Shown here: one piece after another, positions 32,229 through 40,183 of the stretch
Position numbering within the stretch: the stretch's first letter is position 1
Layout of the letters: each line of letters begins with the position of its first letter
The notes under the pieces: model-generated
Told to the model about the DNA's origin: nothing
Databases searched by the model: none
What the model saw: only the letters and a program-made list of their open reading frames with translations
Assembly (NCBI RefSeq): GCF_031085295.1
Contig: NZ_JAVFWO010000002.1
Coordinates: 62,001 to 126,000, forward strand
DNA from: Microbacterium psychrotolerans
GTDB taxonomy: Bacteria; Actinomycetota; Actinomycetes; Actinomycetales; Microbacteriaceae
Direction of reading: 5' to 3'
DNA: 64,000 nt
Translations under genes and position numbers: made by a program

Positions 32229-32767
32229 GCGACTTCAGGGCATCGAACGGCGTCGCCGTGAGCCGGGATCAGGACGGTCGTGTGCGCACGACGTTCTCCT
32301 CCATCCGCAGCGACATCGTGCCGTCTCGCGCGGCCGCGCTGGCTGAGTTCTTCGAGCACGACAAGGACGAGTCGTTCGGGCGGTGGCGTGCGCCTCGCCC
32401 TCTGCGGGAGTTCGTCGTGTACCCGGGGAGCGACTTCGACACGGCGCTCGTGCTGCATGAGCCGTCAGGCGCGATGACGACGATCGCGCGGCAGGAGGTC
32501 GACGACGCGGAGGCCGAGGGGTTCTCGGACGAGGCGAAGGTCGCACGGCAGTACTTCATCGAAGCGGACAAGACGCGTCGGTGGCAGGACTCGGTCGAGG
32601 GCGAACTCTGGGCGCTGCGCTTCGGCGTCGACCCGGAAGAGATCGTCGTCGTGCGGAGAGGCGACCACTTCGCCGCTGTGGACACGAACGAGTACTTCAC
32701 GTCAGTGGGTGTGACGGCTCCGGAGATCACGGGAGGGCGTCGCGTGTGGCCGGAGGTGCAGGCATGA
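32225..32767 (+). CDS. Hypothetical protein, 180 aa
   Basis: ATG at 32225 overlaps the preceding stop. The soluble protein includes SRAAALAEFFEHDKDESFGR and a helical region DEAKVARQYFIEADKTRRW, then a strand-rich end. The next protein (32764) has a similar central pattern (VRSHLFAENDEEIGRWRW against LAEFFEHDKDESFGRWRA), so the two may be distant paralogues. Confidence 0.62.
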   Translation: MSDFRASNGVAVSRDQDGRVRTTFSSIRSDIVPSRAAALAEFFEHDKDESFGRWRAPRPLREFVVYPGSDFDTALVLHEPSGAMTTIARQEVDDAEAEGFSDEAKVARQYFIEADKTRRWQDSVEGELWALRFGVDPEEIVVVRRGDHFAAVDTNEYFTSVGVTAPEITGGRRVWPEVQA

Positions 32768-33330
32768 GCGTCACGGTGACGCCGACCGGCGATGGCGGTC
32801 TGCGACTGGCTCAGCCCGCGACGTTCTTCGAGTCGGACTCGCTGTCTGTGCAGGGGCTCATCGTCCTCAGCCCGGATCACGTCGCCGCGGTGCGGAGCCA
32901 CCTGTTCGCGGAGAACGATGAGGAGATCGGCCGCTGGCGGTGGTCGGAACACCCGGACTATGTCGTGTACAGCAGCGACGAAGTGGGGTTGGGATGCAAG
33001 GTCATCCGCGAGAGCGACGGCGAGTCGACCCTCATCACCCGCAGTGCGTTCAACAAGCGCGGGAGTTTGCTCGCCATCGACCGGTCCGGAGCGTGGCGCG
33101 CTGCAGGTGCCTACTTCGACGCGCACCCTCAGGAACCCGCCTGGGCGAGTGCCCAGATCATCACGTGGGACAGCGGGGCCTACCTCGTGCAGATCGCGCA
33201 GCGCGACCCGCAGAAGAACGGCGGACACGACAAGGGCTGGTGGACCGAGGAGGGACAGGACGGTCGGTGGCTGTCGACTGAGCGCCTCGTCGCACTCATC
33301 GGCAAGGCGGACGTGAAGGTGCTCCGATGA
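32764..33330 (+). CDS. Hypothetical protein, 188 aa, possible paralogue of the preceding gene
   Basis: ATG at 32764 overlaps the preceding stop. The block HLFAENDEEIGRWRWSEHPDYVVY parallels the equivalent block of the gene at 32225, and both then have a run with ITR/IAR and a helical AAGAYFDAHPQEP or ARQYFIEADK. Function unknown. It precedes the exonuclease and overlaps its start. Confidence 0.62.
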   Translation: MSVTVTPTGDGGLRLAQPATFFESDSLSVQGLIVLSPDHVAAVRSHLFAENDEEIGRWRWSEHPDYVVYSSDEVGLGCKVIRESDGESTLITRSAFNKRGSLLAIDRSGAWRAAGAYFDAHPQEPAWASAQIITWDSGAYLVQIAQRDPQKNGGHDKGWWTEEGQDGRWLSTERLVALIGKADVKVLR

Positions 33331-34292
33331 GCGACACGACGTACATGCCACAGGTGCTCGTTGACCTCGAAGCGCGAGCGGGCGCATCCGACACGGATCG
33401 GCCGGCCTGGCTCGCGGAGCGTCGCGGCGGTTGCACGGCGACCGAGGTCCGGGATCTCTACATCCGGGCGAAGTCGAAGGCGAAGCTGATCGCGACGAAG
33501 ACCGAGCAGGAGGCGGAGAAGGACCTCGGTGCGTTCATCCCGCGCATCCGGTACGGGAAGGAGCGGGAGCCTGTCATCGCCGAGATGTTGCGCGGTGAGG
33601 GCTTCGTGCCGGAGTCGCGGGTGTTCCATCACCCGGAGAACACTCGGCACCTGGCCTCGCCGGACGGCATCCGTGTCGACTTCGACGAGAACCTCGAAGT
33701 TCTGGAGATCAAGACCGACGAGCACGGCATGAAGCCGGGCAAGACGGCTGATCGCGACAGCGAGGCGTTCCGGGCATCGGGGTACCGCATCCAGGTCAAC
33801 TGGGTGATGTACGTCCTCGGTGCACGCCGATGCCGCATCGCGATCGAGGAGTGCGTGCGGCTCGCTGACGGCACCTTCGAGCCGGGCGAGGTGCACCGGT
33901 ACTGGATCGAGCGAGACGACGACCTGATCGCCGAGCTCGTGACGATCGCGGACGAGTTCCTCGCCGAACTCGACCACATGATCGAGCACGGAATCGACCC
34001 GGTCGCGGTGGTCCTGCTCGAGGAGGCGATCGCGTCGAAGAAGGCGGCGGATGCGGCTCGCATCGCGCTGGAGGCGTACTGCGCGTCGACCGGAATGTCG
34101 TCGCTCCGCATCCCTGAGGGGTCGCTGTCGTACTCGACCCCGGCGCCGAAGAAGCAATTCCGGGAGGCGCTGTTCAAGGCGGCGCACCCGTCGCTGGCGG
34201 AGGAGTTCACCGAGACGGTGCCTGCCGCGAAGCCGACCCTGCGCGTCACGCCGACGCGCGAGAAGAAGACCGAGACAGAGGAGGCGTCGTAA
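33327..34292 (+). CDS. YqaJ-family (lambda exonuclease-like) recombinase nuclease
   Basis: The 321-residue protein has the PD-(D/E)XK arrangement of viral YqaJ recombinases: WLAERRGGCTATEV near residue 29, YGKEREPVIAEML at about 72, HLASPDGIRVDF with the active Asp, and LEVLEIKTDEHG with the E-x-K pair. These enzymes resect double-strand ends to give 3' overhangs for a single-strand annealing protein. The gene overlaps the Sak4-like ATPase (TAATG), which would be its annealing partner. Confidence 0.85.
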   Translation: MSDTTYMPQVLVDLEARAGASDTDRPAWLAERRGGCTATEVRDLYIRAKSKAKLIATKTEQEAEKDLGAFIPRIRYGKEREPVIAEMLRGEGFVPESRVFHHPENTRHLASPDGIRVDFDENLEVLEIKTDEHGMKPGKTADRDSEAFRASGYRIQVNWVMYVLGARRCRIAIEECVRLADGTFEPGEVHRYWIERDDDLIAELVTIADEFLAELDHMIEHGIDPVAVVLLEEAIASKKAADAARIALEAYCASTGMSSLRIPEGSLSYSTPAPKKQFREALFKAAHPSLAEEFTETVPAAKPTLRVTPTREKKTETEEAS

Positions 34293-35533
34293 TGACCCTG
34301 CAAACTCGCAAGCCGACCGGGCTCCCGTCCTGGCCGATCATGCTCCTCGCCGGCCGTGAGAAGGCGGGCAAGTCGTGGGCCGCTGTCGCCGCATCAGCGT
34401 CGCCACTCATCGGCCGGACGCTGTACATCGGCATCGGCGAGGACGACCCGGATGAGTACGCGCTCATCCCGGGGGCCGACTTCGAGATCGTTGAGCACGA
34501 CGGTACGTACCCGGGGATTCTCCGGGCCGTGCGTGACGCGGTCGCCGAACCGTCGGGGGACCTGCCGACGCTGATCATCGTCGACTCGGGGACCCGCCTG
34601 TGGAACCTGATCGGCGACAACATGCAGGCGATCGCGAACCGTCGTGCGAACGGGAAGAAGACCGCGTCGGGCGACTACACGATCAGCACGGACCTCTGGA
34701 ACGTCGCGGCGAATCAGTGGCAGGACGTCATGGATGCGCTGCGGGAGCACCACGGGCCAACGATCATCACGGCTCGTCTCGATCCGGTGACGGTGATGGA
34801 GAACGGTCAGCCGACGAAGGCCAAGGAGTGGAAGGTCCAGGCGCACAAGTCGCTCGTGTTCGATGCGACGGCGATCGTCGAGATGCGCGAGCGGGGCCAG
34901 TTCCTGATTACGGGTGTGAAGTCGGCTCGGGTGCAGCTCGACAAGCCGAAGGCGTACCCGGACTTCACGGTCGACAACCTCTGGGATCGGCTGGGGCTGA
35001 CGGAGGGCACGGCGGTTCGTACGCATGCGACGGTGCGTCGTGACACGTCGGGCGCTGAGCCGGGCGCACAGGGCGTGCCGGAGGGTGTTCCTCCGCAGGG
35101 TCGTCCTGCGGGTCCGCCTCCTCAGGTTCCTCCTGCTCAGCCCGCTCCGGCGGCACCGCAGGGTCCGACGCTGGAGTTCCGTCCGCCGCAGCAGGACTGG
35201 CTGGTGGCGGCGCGTGAGGCTCGCTCGCGGCCGCAGCTCCGCCCGGTGTATCAGCAGGCGGAGGCGGCGGGGGACCTGAACGTCGCGGTGAAGAACCCGG
35301 CGTTCGGGCAGGAGCAGGACGCACCCGAGTACATCGCGCTCGGACGCTACCTCTGGCTGGTCCGTGACGCGCTCCCGGAGCGCGCGCCGGCGGCGAAGAA
35401 GGACCCGGAGCCGCAGCCTGCGGAGGCATCTCAGCAGGGCGACGCATGGGCGCCGGTCGAGCCGGATGCGGGCGCGCAGGTCACCGAGTGGCCGACGGCT
35501 GACATCCCGAGCGGTGAGGAGTCGGCGGCATGA
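34292..35533 (+). CDS. AAA/RecA-like ATPase (Sak4-type recombination partner)
   Basis: The 413-residue protein has Walker A GREKAGKS at 21-28, a short sensor region with LYIGIGEDDPDEY, and Walker B LIIVDSG at about 95-101. The core is RecA-like, as in phage Sak4 single-strand annealing proteins. The last 170 residues are Pro/Ala/Gln-rich (PPQGRPAGPPPQVPPAQP) and include a WLVAAREARSRPQLRPVYQQ helix; such tails may bind SSB or DNA. The pairing with the YqaJ nuclease supports a recombination role. Confidence 0.78.
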   Translation: MTLQTRKPTGLPSWPIMLLAGREKAGKSWAAVAASASPLIGRTLYIGIGEDDPDEYALIPGADFEIVEHDGTYPGILRAVRDAVAEPSGDLPTLIIVDSGTRLWNLIGDNMQAIANRRANGKKTASGDYTISTDLWNVAANQWQDVMDALREHHGPTIITARLDPVTVMENGQPTKAKEWKVQAHKSLVFDATAIVEMRERGQFLITGVKSARVQLDKPKAYPDFTVDNLWDRLGLTEGTAVRTHATVRRDTSGAEPGAQGVPEGVPPQGRPAGPPPQVPPAQPAPAAPQGPTLEFRPPQQDWLVAAREARSRPQLRPVYQQAEAAGDLNVAVKNPAFGQEQDAPEYIALGRYLWLVRDALPERAPAAKKDPEPQPAEASQQGDAWAPVEPDAGAQVTEWPTADIPSGEESAA

Positions 35534-35817
35534 GCAGCGAGACGAACGTCGACCTCGCGGTGACCGCGCTGCGGCAGGTGCAGGTGCATGAGGGGCGGGC
35601 AGGGCTGACGAATCCCCAGTTAATCGCTCTCGCGCAGACGCACGCGACGCTCGCCCTCGTCGAGGAGCAGCGGATCGCGAACTCGATCGCGGCTCTGCAT
35701 CTCGGGACGGCGGCGCTGGATCACGACAACAAGGTGTCGGCGGACCCGAAGACGGCACGTCGGGTGGCGAGCCGGAATGCGCTTCGGCGCTTGATCAGGG
35801 AAGGACTGGGGCTGTGA
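35530..35817 (+). CDS. Hypothetical protein, 95 aa
   Basis: ATG at 35530 overlaps the ATPase stop. The protein is mostly helical with the centre LALVEEQRIANSIAALHLGT and a basic end (RRVASRNALRRLIREGLG). Function unknown. Confidence 0.6.
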   Translation: MSSETNVDLAVTALRQVQVHEGRAGLTNPQLIALAQTHATLALVEEQRIANSIAALHLGTAALDHDNKVSADPKTARRVASRNALRRLIREGLGL

Positions 35818-36125
35818 CCGACTACAGAGATGAGCAGATCGCGCGGCTGACGCGGCGGATCGCTCACGCGAAGGACGCGCTCACGGGTCCGGGGAACCTC
35901 GGCGACGTGGTCCTGCGGGCGCAGGCGGCGCTCTCGGAGCCTCTGCCGGACGGGATCGAGGTTCCGGCGGTGTCGCTCGATCAAGTGTCGCGGGCGGTCA
36001 TGGACACGCTCGAGGAGGCGCAGAGCGAGGCGTCGGCGGAGCGCGCGCGGTTGCTCGTCGACGCGGCTCGGGCCTACTCGGACCTGGCGAACGCGCTGAG
36101 CATCGCGAGGGGTGACGACGCATGA
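35814..36125 (+). CDS. Hypothetical helical protein, 103 aa
   Basis: GTG at 35814 overlaps the previous stop. Helical throughout (RDEQIARLTRRIAHAKDAL, SRAVMDTLEEAQSEASAERA). Function unknown; the stop overlaps the J-domain gene. Confidence 0.6.
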   Translation: MTDYRDEQIARLTRRIAHAKDALTGPGNLGDVVLRAQAALSEPLPDGIEVPAVSLDQVSRAVMDTLEEAQSEASAERARLLVDAARAYSDLANALSIARGDDA

Positions 36126-36787
36126 GCGGCTGGCCGGACACCATGAAGGTCGCCCCGATCCGGGAGTGGCCGGGCAAGTTCACGCGCGAGCGCCGTTCTT
36201 CGCCGTTTCGTGGGACGCGCGAGGTCAATGGCAAGCGGCGCTCCGGTGTAGAGGTGACGCTCACGCAGACGCTCGCCGACCTGGACCGGGAGCTCCGCGA
36301 ACTGCGCGCGAAGGATGCCGAGCTTCTCGTGGCGATCTCTGCGGAGAAGTTCCGCCTCGACGGCAAGCCCCGCGCCGGGGCGACACCAGATCACCCGGGG
36401 GTGATCCTCTCGTTCGAGATCCCGAACGTCGGGCGAGTCTCCTATCCCTGCGACACCTTCACCTCGTGGGAGGCGAACCTGCGGGCGATCGCGCTGGCGT
36501 TGGAGGCGCTGCGCAAGGTCGACCGCTACGGGGTGACGAAGCGCGGCGAGCAGTACCGCGGCTTCCTCGCCCTCGAAGCGACTTCCGTCCCGGCCGGATT
36601 CGAGGACGTGCTGGACGCGAAGGTGTTCCTCGCTCGTGTCACGGGCATTCCTTACATGGACCGACCGCTGCGGGAACTCGTCCGGACGGCACAGCGCAAG
36701 ACGCACCCCGATACGGGCGGCGACGCCGCAACCTTCCAGCGCGTCGTGCAGGCCGAGGCCCTACTCCGAGGGGAGGGCCTGCTGTGA
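36122..36787 (+). CDS. J-domain-like protein
   Basis: The 221-residue protein has its J-domain-like part at the C-terminus: LVRTAQRKTHPDTGGDAATF with the HPD tripeptide near residue 197, then a helix VVQAEALL. The middle (PGVILSFEIPNVGRVSYPCD) is beta-rich. Actinophages often carry such proteins next to replication genes; a link to host DnaK is inferred from the HPD motif. GTG of the next gene overlaps the stop. Confidence 0.75.
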   Translation: MSGWPDTMKVAPIREWPGKFTRERRSSPFRGTREVNGKRRSGVEVTLTQTLADLDRELRELRAKDAELLVAISAEKFRLDGKPRAGATPDHPGVILSFEIPNVGRVSYPCDTFTSWEANLRAIALALEALRKVDRYGVTKRGEQYRGFLALEATSVPAGFEDVLDAKVFLARVTGIPYMDRPLRELVRTAQRKTHPDTGGDAATFQRVVQAEALLRGEGLL

Positions 36788-37287
36788 GCGTGTACGGGCC
36801 GCTGGTGGCGGCGTTGCGGAAGCGGAGCCGGTCGGTAATCGGGACTGTCGATGGGAAGCCGGTGTACGTCCTGGAGGCGGCGGCTGACGCGATTACGGCG
36901 CTCCTTGCGGAGATGGCCGCACGAGACGCCGACGACGTGAAGCGTTCGGAGGAGGGCCGCACGGATTGGGACTACGAGCAGCGCATCGAGCGCCTGACCG
37001 CCCCGCCCACTGACGACGAGCGCGAGGCGCAGCGCGGAACCGCGGAAGATCCGCGGGACTCTATGGCCCGGATCATCTGGGAAACCTCACGGGCAGACGA
37101 GGGCACGATCTCCGCGACCGGGGCGAACATCGTAGCCCGCGCCCTTGCCGCTACTGGTTTCTTCCGACAGGGGCCGATCACCGACGCACAGGTGAAGGCC
37201 GCACGGTCCGCACTCGGCCTCGCGAATACGGATGCCGCACACGCCCACGTCCGCGCCGCTCTCGAAGCCGCGAGGGACGCATCATGA
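36784..37287 (+). CDS. Hypothetical protein, 167 aa
   Basis: GTG at 36784 overlaps the preceding stop. A basic N-terminus (ALRKRSRSVIGTVDGKPVYV) leads to helices and a C-terminal segment ARALAATGFFRQGPITDAQV. Function unknown. Confidence 0.58.
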   Translation: MSVYGPLVAALRKRSRSVIGTVDGKPVYVLEAAADAITALLAEMAARDADDVKRSEEGRTDWDYEQRIERLTAPPTDDEREAQRGTAEDPRDSMARIIWETSRADEGTISATGANIVARALAATGFFRQGPITDAQVKAARSALGLANTDAAHAHVRAALEAARDAS

Positions 37288-37721
37288 CCGCCGCGCTGTT
37301 CGTGAAGACCGAGTTCGCCGACTCGCTGATCGCCGACCTACCGAACGCTGGACTCTCGGGCGTGAAGGTCCACCCGAAGATCGTCCGTGTCGCCTCCCCC
37401 GACCCGCACGAGAAGCCGGAGGCCACCAGGTTCGAGCTCGACTGGCACGCCGACAAGCTGGGCATCGACGGGATGTGGATCGGCCCCGACGACACGACGT
37501 TCACCGCCGATGGCGAACCGCTCGCAACCGAGCCGACGCCCGAGCCGGACCCGGCGCACCACGATTACGACGTGCCGCTGTGGAGGGACGAGCCGCAGAT
37601 GTGCCGCGAGTGCACCGAGGGGAAGCACGGCGCGTGCAACCGGGTCGCGCTCGTCGACGACGGGCAGGACGTGCTCGAGGTCGATTGCATCTGCGCGGAG
37701 CACCCGGGGAGCGGATCATGA
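37284..37721 (+). CDS. Hypothetical protein with C-terminal zinc cluster
   Basis: ATG at 37284 overlaps the preceding stop. The first 100 residues are beta-rich (SGVKVHPKIVRVASPDPH), followed by a Pro/Glu linker and a cysteine cluster, MCRECTEGKHGACN and DCICAEH, that should bind zinc. Family not recognised. Confidence 0.6.
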   Translation: MTAALFVKTEFADSLIADLPNAGLSGVKVHPKIVRVASPDPHEKPEATRFELDWHADKLGIDGMWIGPDDTTFTADGEPLATEPTPEPDPAHHDYDVPLWRDEPQMCRECTEGKHGACNRVALVDDGQDVLEVDCICAEHPGSGS

Positions 37722-38323
37722 ACGCACCCGCGCCCCTCGAGCCCGACGTCCTTGCGTTCCTCCGCGAACTGGAGATTCACGACCCGGACCCGAACGACCC
37801 GCTGCACCTCCGCATCGTCGGCTCGCTCCGACGCACCCGCGGCATGGAGCGGGGCGAGCGGCTCGCGGCCCTGCAGTGGGTGTTCATCGCGTTCGCCGAG
37901 GAGATCAGCGATGAGGCGGCGGATGCCGAGTCGGAGTTTCCGAAGGTGGTCGCGCTCCGGAAGATCGAGCTCGGTGAGGCGGCTCATGAGGCGCGGGCGA
38001 AGCATCAACAGCTCCGGAACGCGGAGATCGTGAAGGCGCGGGACGCGGGGGAGAAGAACGCGGAGGTCGCGGCTATGCGTGCCGACCTGGTGCGGGAGGT
38101 GCGTGAGGCCGGCCGGGAGGCGACGGCTGCGGAACTCCGCGCGAAGGAGGTCGAGGCCGACGACCAGGTGATCGACGCTCGGCGCCGGTGGAAGATTCTC
38201 GACGCTCAGGCCGGGATCGCCCGCTCGAAGATGTGGTCGATCAAGGAGGAGATCAAGGTCTGGTCGTCGCTGAACGCGAATCGTCGGGCGGCGGACCAGC
38301 TTCACGCGAGGCAGGGGGTATGA
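37718..38323 (+). CDS. Coiled-coil protein, 201 aa
   Basis: ATG at 37718 overlaps the preceding stop. Residues 70-190 form a long charged helix (KIELGEAAHEARAKHQQLRN, then REAGREATAAELRAKEVEAD). Function unknown; phage proteins of this shape can act in DNA metabolism or as scaffolds. Confidence 0.6.
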   Translation: MNAPAPLEPDVLAFLRELEIHDPDPNDPLHLRIVGSLRRTRGMERGERLAALQWVFIAFAEEISDEAADAESEFPKVVALRKIELGEAAHEARAKHQQLRNAEIVKARDAGEKNAEVAAMRADLVREVREAGREATAAELRAKEVEADDQVIDARRRWKILDAQAGIARSKMWSIKEEIKVWSSLNANRRAADQLHARQGV

Positions 38324-38586
38324 GCATGTCGACGTCGGATCAGCAGGTGCTCGAGGCGCTCGACTTCCCGGCGACGTGTGTGATCACGACGCGGGCGGGC
38401 GGCACGGATGCGCTCTGCACGAAGCCTGCGACGCACACGGCGACGTGCCGGGAGTGCGGCGGCTGGGTCGCGTACCTCTGCGATGGGCATGCGTCGTGGA
38501 TTCGGCTGAACACGTCGATCACGAAGCACCGGAAGTGCGGGACGACGGGACCGCGGTACGCGCTGATCGAGGTGCAGGTCCTATGA
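38320..38586 (+). CDS. Small zinc-binding protein A of a tandem pair
   Basis: ATG at 38320 overlaps the preceding stop. The 88-residue protein has cysteines in pairs or spaced with His (ALCTKPATHTATCRECGGW, YLCDGHASW) and begins with QQVLEALDFP. The next gene has a parallel layout (EQAVLDGLDF, CGDQARFSTRCVSCGRVEVF, FCARHL), which indicates duplication. Confidence 0.62.
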   Translation: MSMSTSDQQVLEALDFPATCVITTRAGGTDALCTKPATHTATCRECGGWVAYLCDGHASWIRLNTSITKHRKCGTTGPRYALIEVQVL

Positions 38587-38858
38587 GCGAGCTGGAGCAG
38601 GCGGTTCTGGATGGGCTCGACTTCGTCGGCCACATCCGGTGCGAGACGCACACGGTACCCGGGATCGAGTGCGGGGATCAGGCCCGGTTCTCGACGCGGT
38701 GTGTGTCGTGCGGGCGGGTGGAGGTGTTCTGCGCGCGGCACCTTCAGCGGGCTCTGAGCGCGATCAATGACGGGGGCGCGAAGGCGTGGTGCAGAGGGTG
38801 CACCCGGATGGCGTCGAGGGTTTCGACCTTGTTTGAAGTGGAGCCGATTCATGAGTGA
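38583..38858 (+). CDS. Small zinc-binding protein B of a tandem pair
   Basis: ATG at 38583 overlaps the preceding stop. The 91-residue protein repeats the architecture of the gene before it: a LDGLDF start, a Cys pair (CVSCGR), CARH, and a further WCRGC. The identity between the two is low but the order of features is the same. Function unknown. Confidence 0.62.
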   Translation: MSELEQAVLDGLDFVGHIRCETHTVPGIECGDQARFSTRCVSCGRVEVFCARHLQRALSAINDGGAKAWCRGCTRMASRVSTLFEVEPIHE

Positions 38859-39381
38859 GACAGCAGAGATGACCGGAGTGGCCGTGTGCGCCTCGTGTGG
38901 GCGCGGGATGCGTCCGGTTGGGGTTCCGGAGGAGGAGATGCCGGACACGATCGCAGTGGGCAAGGCGGGGGAGTGCGTGTCGTGCACGCAGGCGCCGCAT
39001 GCGATCGGTGTGCGGCTCGCGAACGATCCGACTGTGCCGGTGAGGACGTACCTGCGTCCGTGGACGTATCGGCAGTTTGAGCAGCGGGCGAAGGCGACGG
39101 GTCGGACGGTGGCGGAGGTGTTGTCGGCGCTTGCCGATGCGGCGGTGCCGCCGCGCCCGGATCGGCCGGCGCAGGTCGGGGGTGAGAAGCCGATGCGGCG
39201 GTCGAAGGCTCTGCCGGGGACGGATGACCGTATCCGGGACCTGAACGCGGCGGCATTCACGGACGGGGAGATCGCGCAGCGGATCGGGATGTCGCTGTCG
39301 TGGACGCGGACTCGGCGTGGGGCGCTGGGCCTGGAGTCGCCGAAGGCGAAGAACGGCAGGCGGCGCAGCTCGGCGACGTAG
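38851..39381 (+). CDS. Zinc-finger and helix-turn-helix protein, 176 aa
   Basis: ATG at 38851. The N-terminus has VCASCGRGM and CVSCTQAPH, a four-cysteine zinc site. The C-terminus has AAAFTDGEIAQRIGMSLSWT, a helix-turn-helix, followed by a basic tail. A DNA-binding regulatory or replication-accessory role is likely. It ends the first early transcript, before a hairpin. Confidence 0.62.
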   Translation: MSETAEMTGVAVCASCGRGMRPVGVPEEEMPDTIAVGKAGECVSCTQAPHAIGVRLANDPTVPVRTYLRPWTYRQFEQRAKATGRTVAEVLSALADAAVPPRPDRPAQVGGEKPMRRSKALPGTDDRIRDLNAAAFTDGEIAQRIGMSLSWTRTRRGALGLESPKAKNGRRRSSAT

Positions 39382-39410
39382 AACTTCGGGCCGTGCGCCT
39401 GACATGAGAC

Positions 39411-39445
39411 CGGGGCTGGAGGTGATTCCAGCACTTCCAGCCCCG
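39411..39445 (+). terminator. Hairpin before the HD-hydrolase gene
   Basis: CGGGGCTGGA (39411-39420) pairs with TCCAGCCCCG (39436-39445); the loop can form a smaller TGGA/TCCA hairpin. No T run follows, so an attenuator or mRNA end stabiliser is as likely as a full terminator. Confidence 0.55.
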
Positions 39446-39484
39446 ATGTGAACACACCGAACCACCCAGCCAGGGGAGAACAAC

Positions 39485-40183
39485 ATGCAGGATTCACTTT
39501 CGCGCACCGAAGGGCACGTGCGCCACCACCTCTTCGAGATCGAGTCGCCGTTTCAGGACGAAGGGCAGTGGCCGTTCGGTCAGGGTCACTCGCTCGACTG
39601 CCCCTGCGACGTCATGGTGGCCGAGAAGCGACGCCGCGCGGATTGGCATCGAGGCGACTGGATGCAGACCTTCACGGGTCGCCAGTTCTATCCGATGGAC
39701 CCGCGGCCGGACGAGGTCGACATCACCGACATCGCTCACTCGCTTGCGATGCAGTGCCGGTACAACGGGCACGTTCGCCGGTTCTATTCGGTCGCCGAGC
39801 ACTGCGTGCTGATGAGCCAGGTGATCGAGCCGGAGTTCGCACTGTGGGCTCTGCTGCACGACGCGACGGAGGCGTACGTGGGCGACATGGTGCGCCCGCT
39901 GAAGCTGAACATGCCGGAGTACCGGGCGGCCGAGGACCGGGTCGAGGAGGCGATTGCTGAGCGGTTCGGCTTGCCGGTGCCGATGCCGGCGCGGGTGAAG
40001 GAGATCGACACGGCGATCCTCCTCAACGAGCGGCTCGAGCTGCTGTCCGAGCCGCCGCGGCCGTGGTCGACGGATGGCGAGATGCTCGCTGTCGAGATTG
40101 TCGGGTGGAGTCCGGCGGTCGCGAAGTGGGAGTACCTCGCACGCTTCGCGGAGATCACGACGAAGGTGGACGTCGTCGCATGA
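39485..40183 (+). CDS. HD-domain phosphohydrolase (YfbR-like)
   Basis: The 232-residue protein has the HD-domain motifs YSVAEHCVLMSQ (His106) and ALLHDATEAYVGDM (His125-Asp126), as in 5'-deoxynucleotidases. Such phage enzymes adjust dNTP pools, sometimes to favour a modified base. The ATG at 39485 has a strong GGGGAGAA site. A typical family start would be Met60 (MQTFTGRQFYPMDPR), so residues 1-59, with DCPCDVMVAEK, are an unusual extension. The next gene, a DNA methyltransferase, overlaps the stop. Confidence 0.8.
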   Translation: MQDSLSRTEGHVRHHLFEIESPFQDEGQWPFGQGHSLDCPCDVMVAEKRRRADWHRGDWMQTFTGRQFYPMDPRPDEVDITDIAHSLAMQCRYNGHVRRFYSVAEHCVLMSQVIEPEFALWALLHDATEAYVGDMVRPLKLNMPEYRAAEDRVEEAIAERFGLPVPMPARVKEIDTAILLNERLELLSEPPRPWSTDGEMLAVEIVGWSPAVAKWEYLARFAEITTKVDVVA

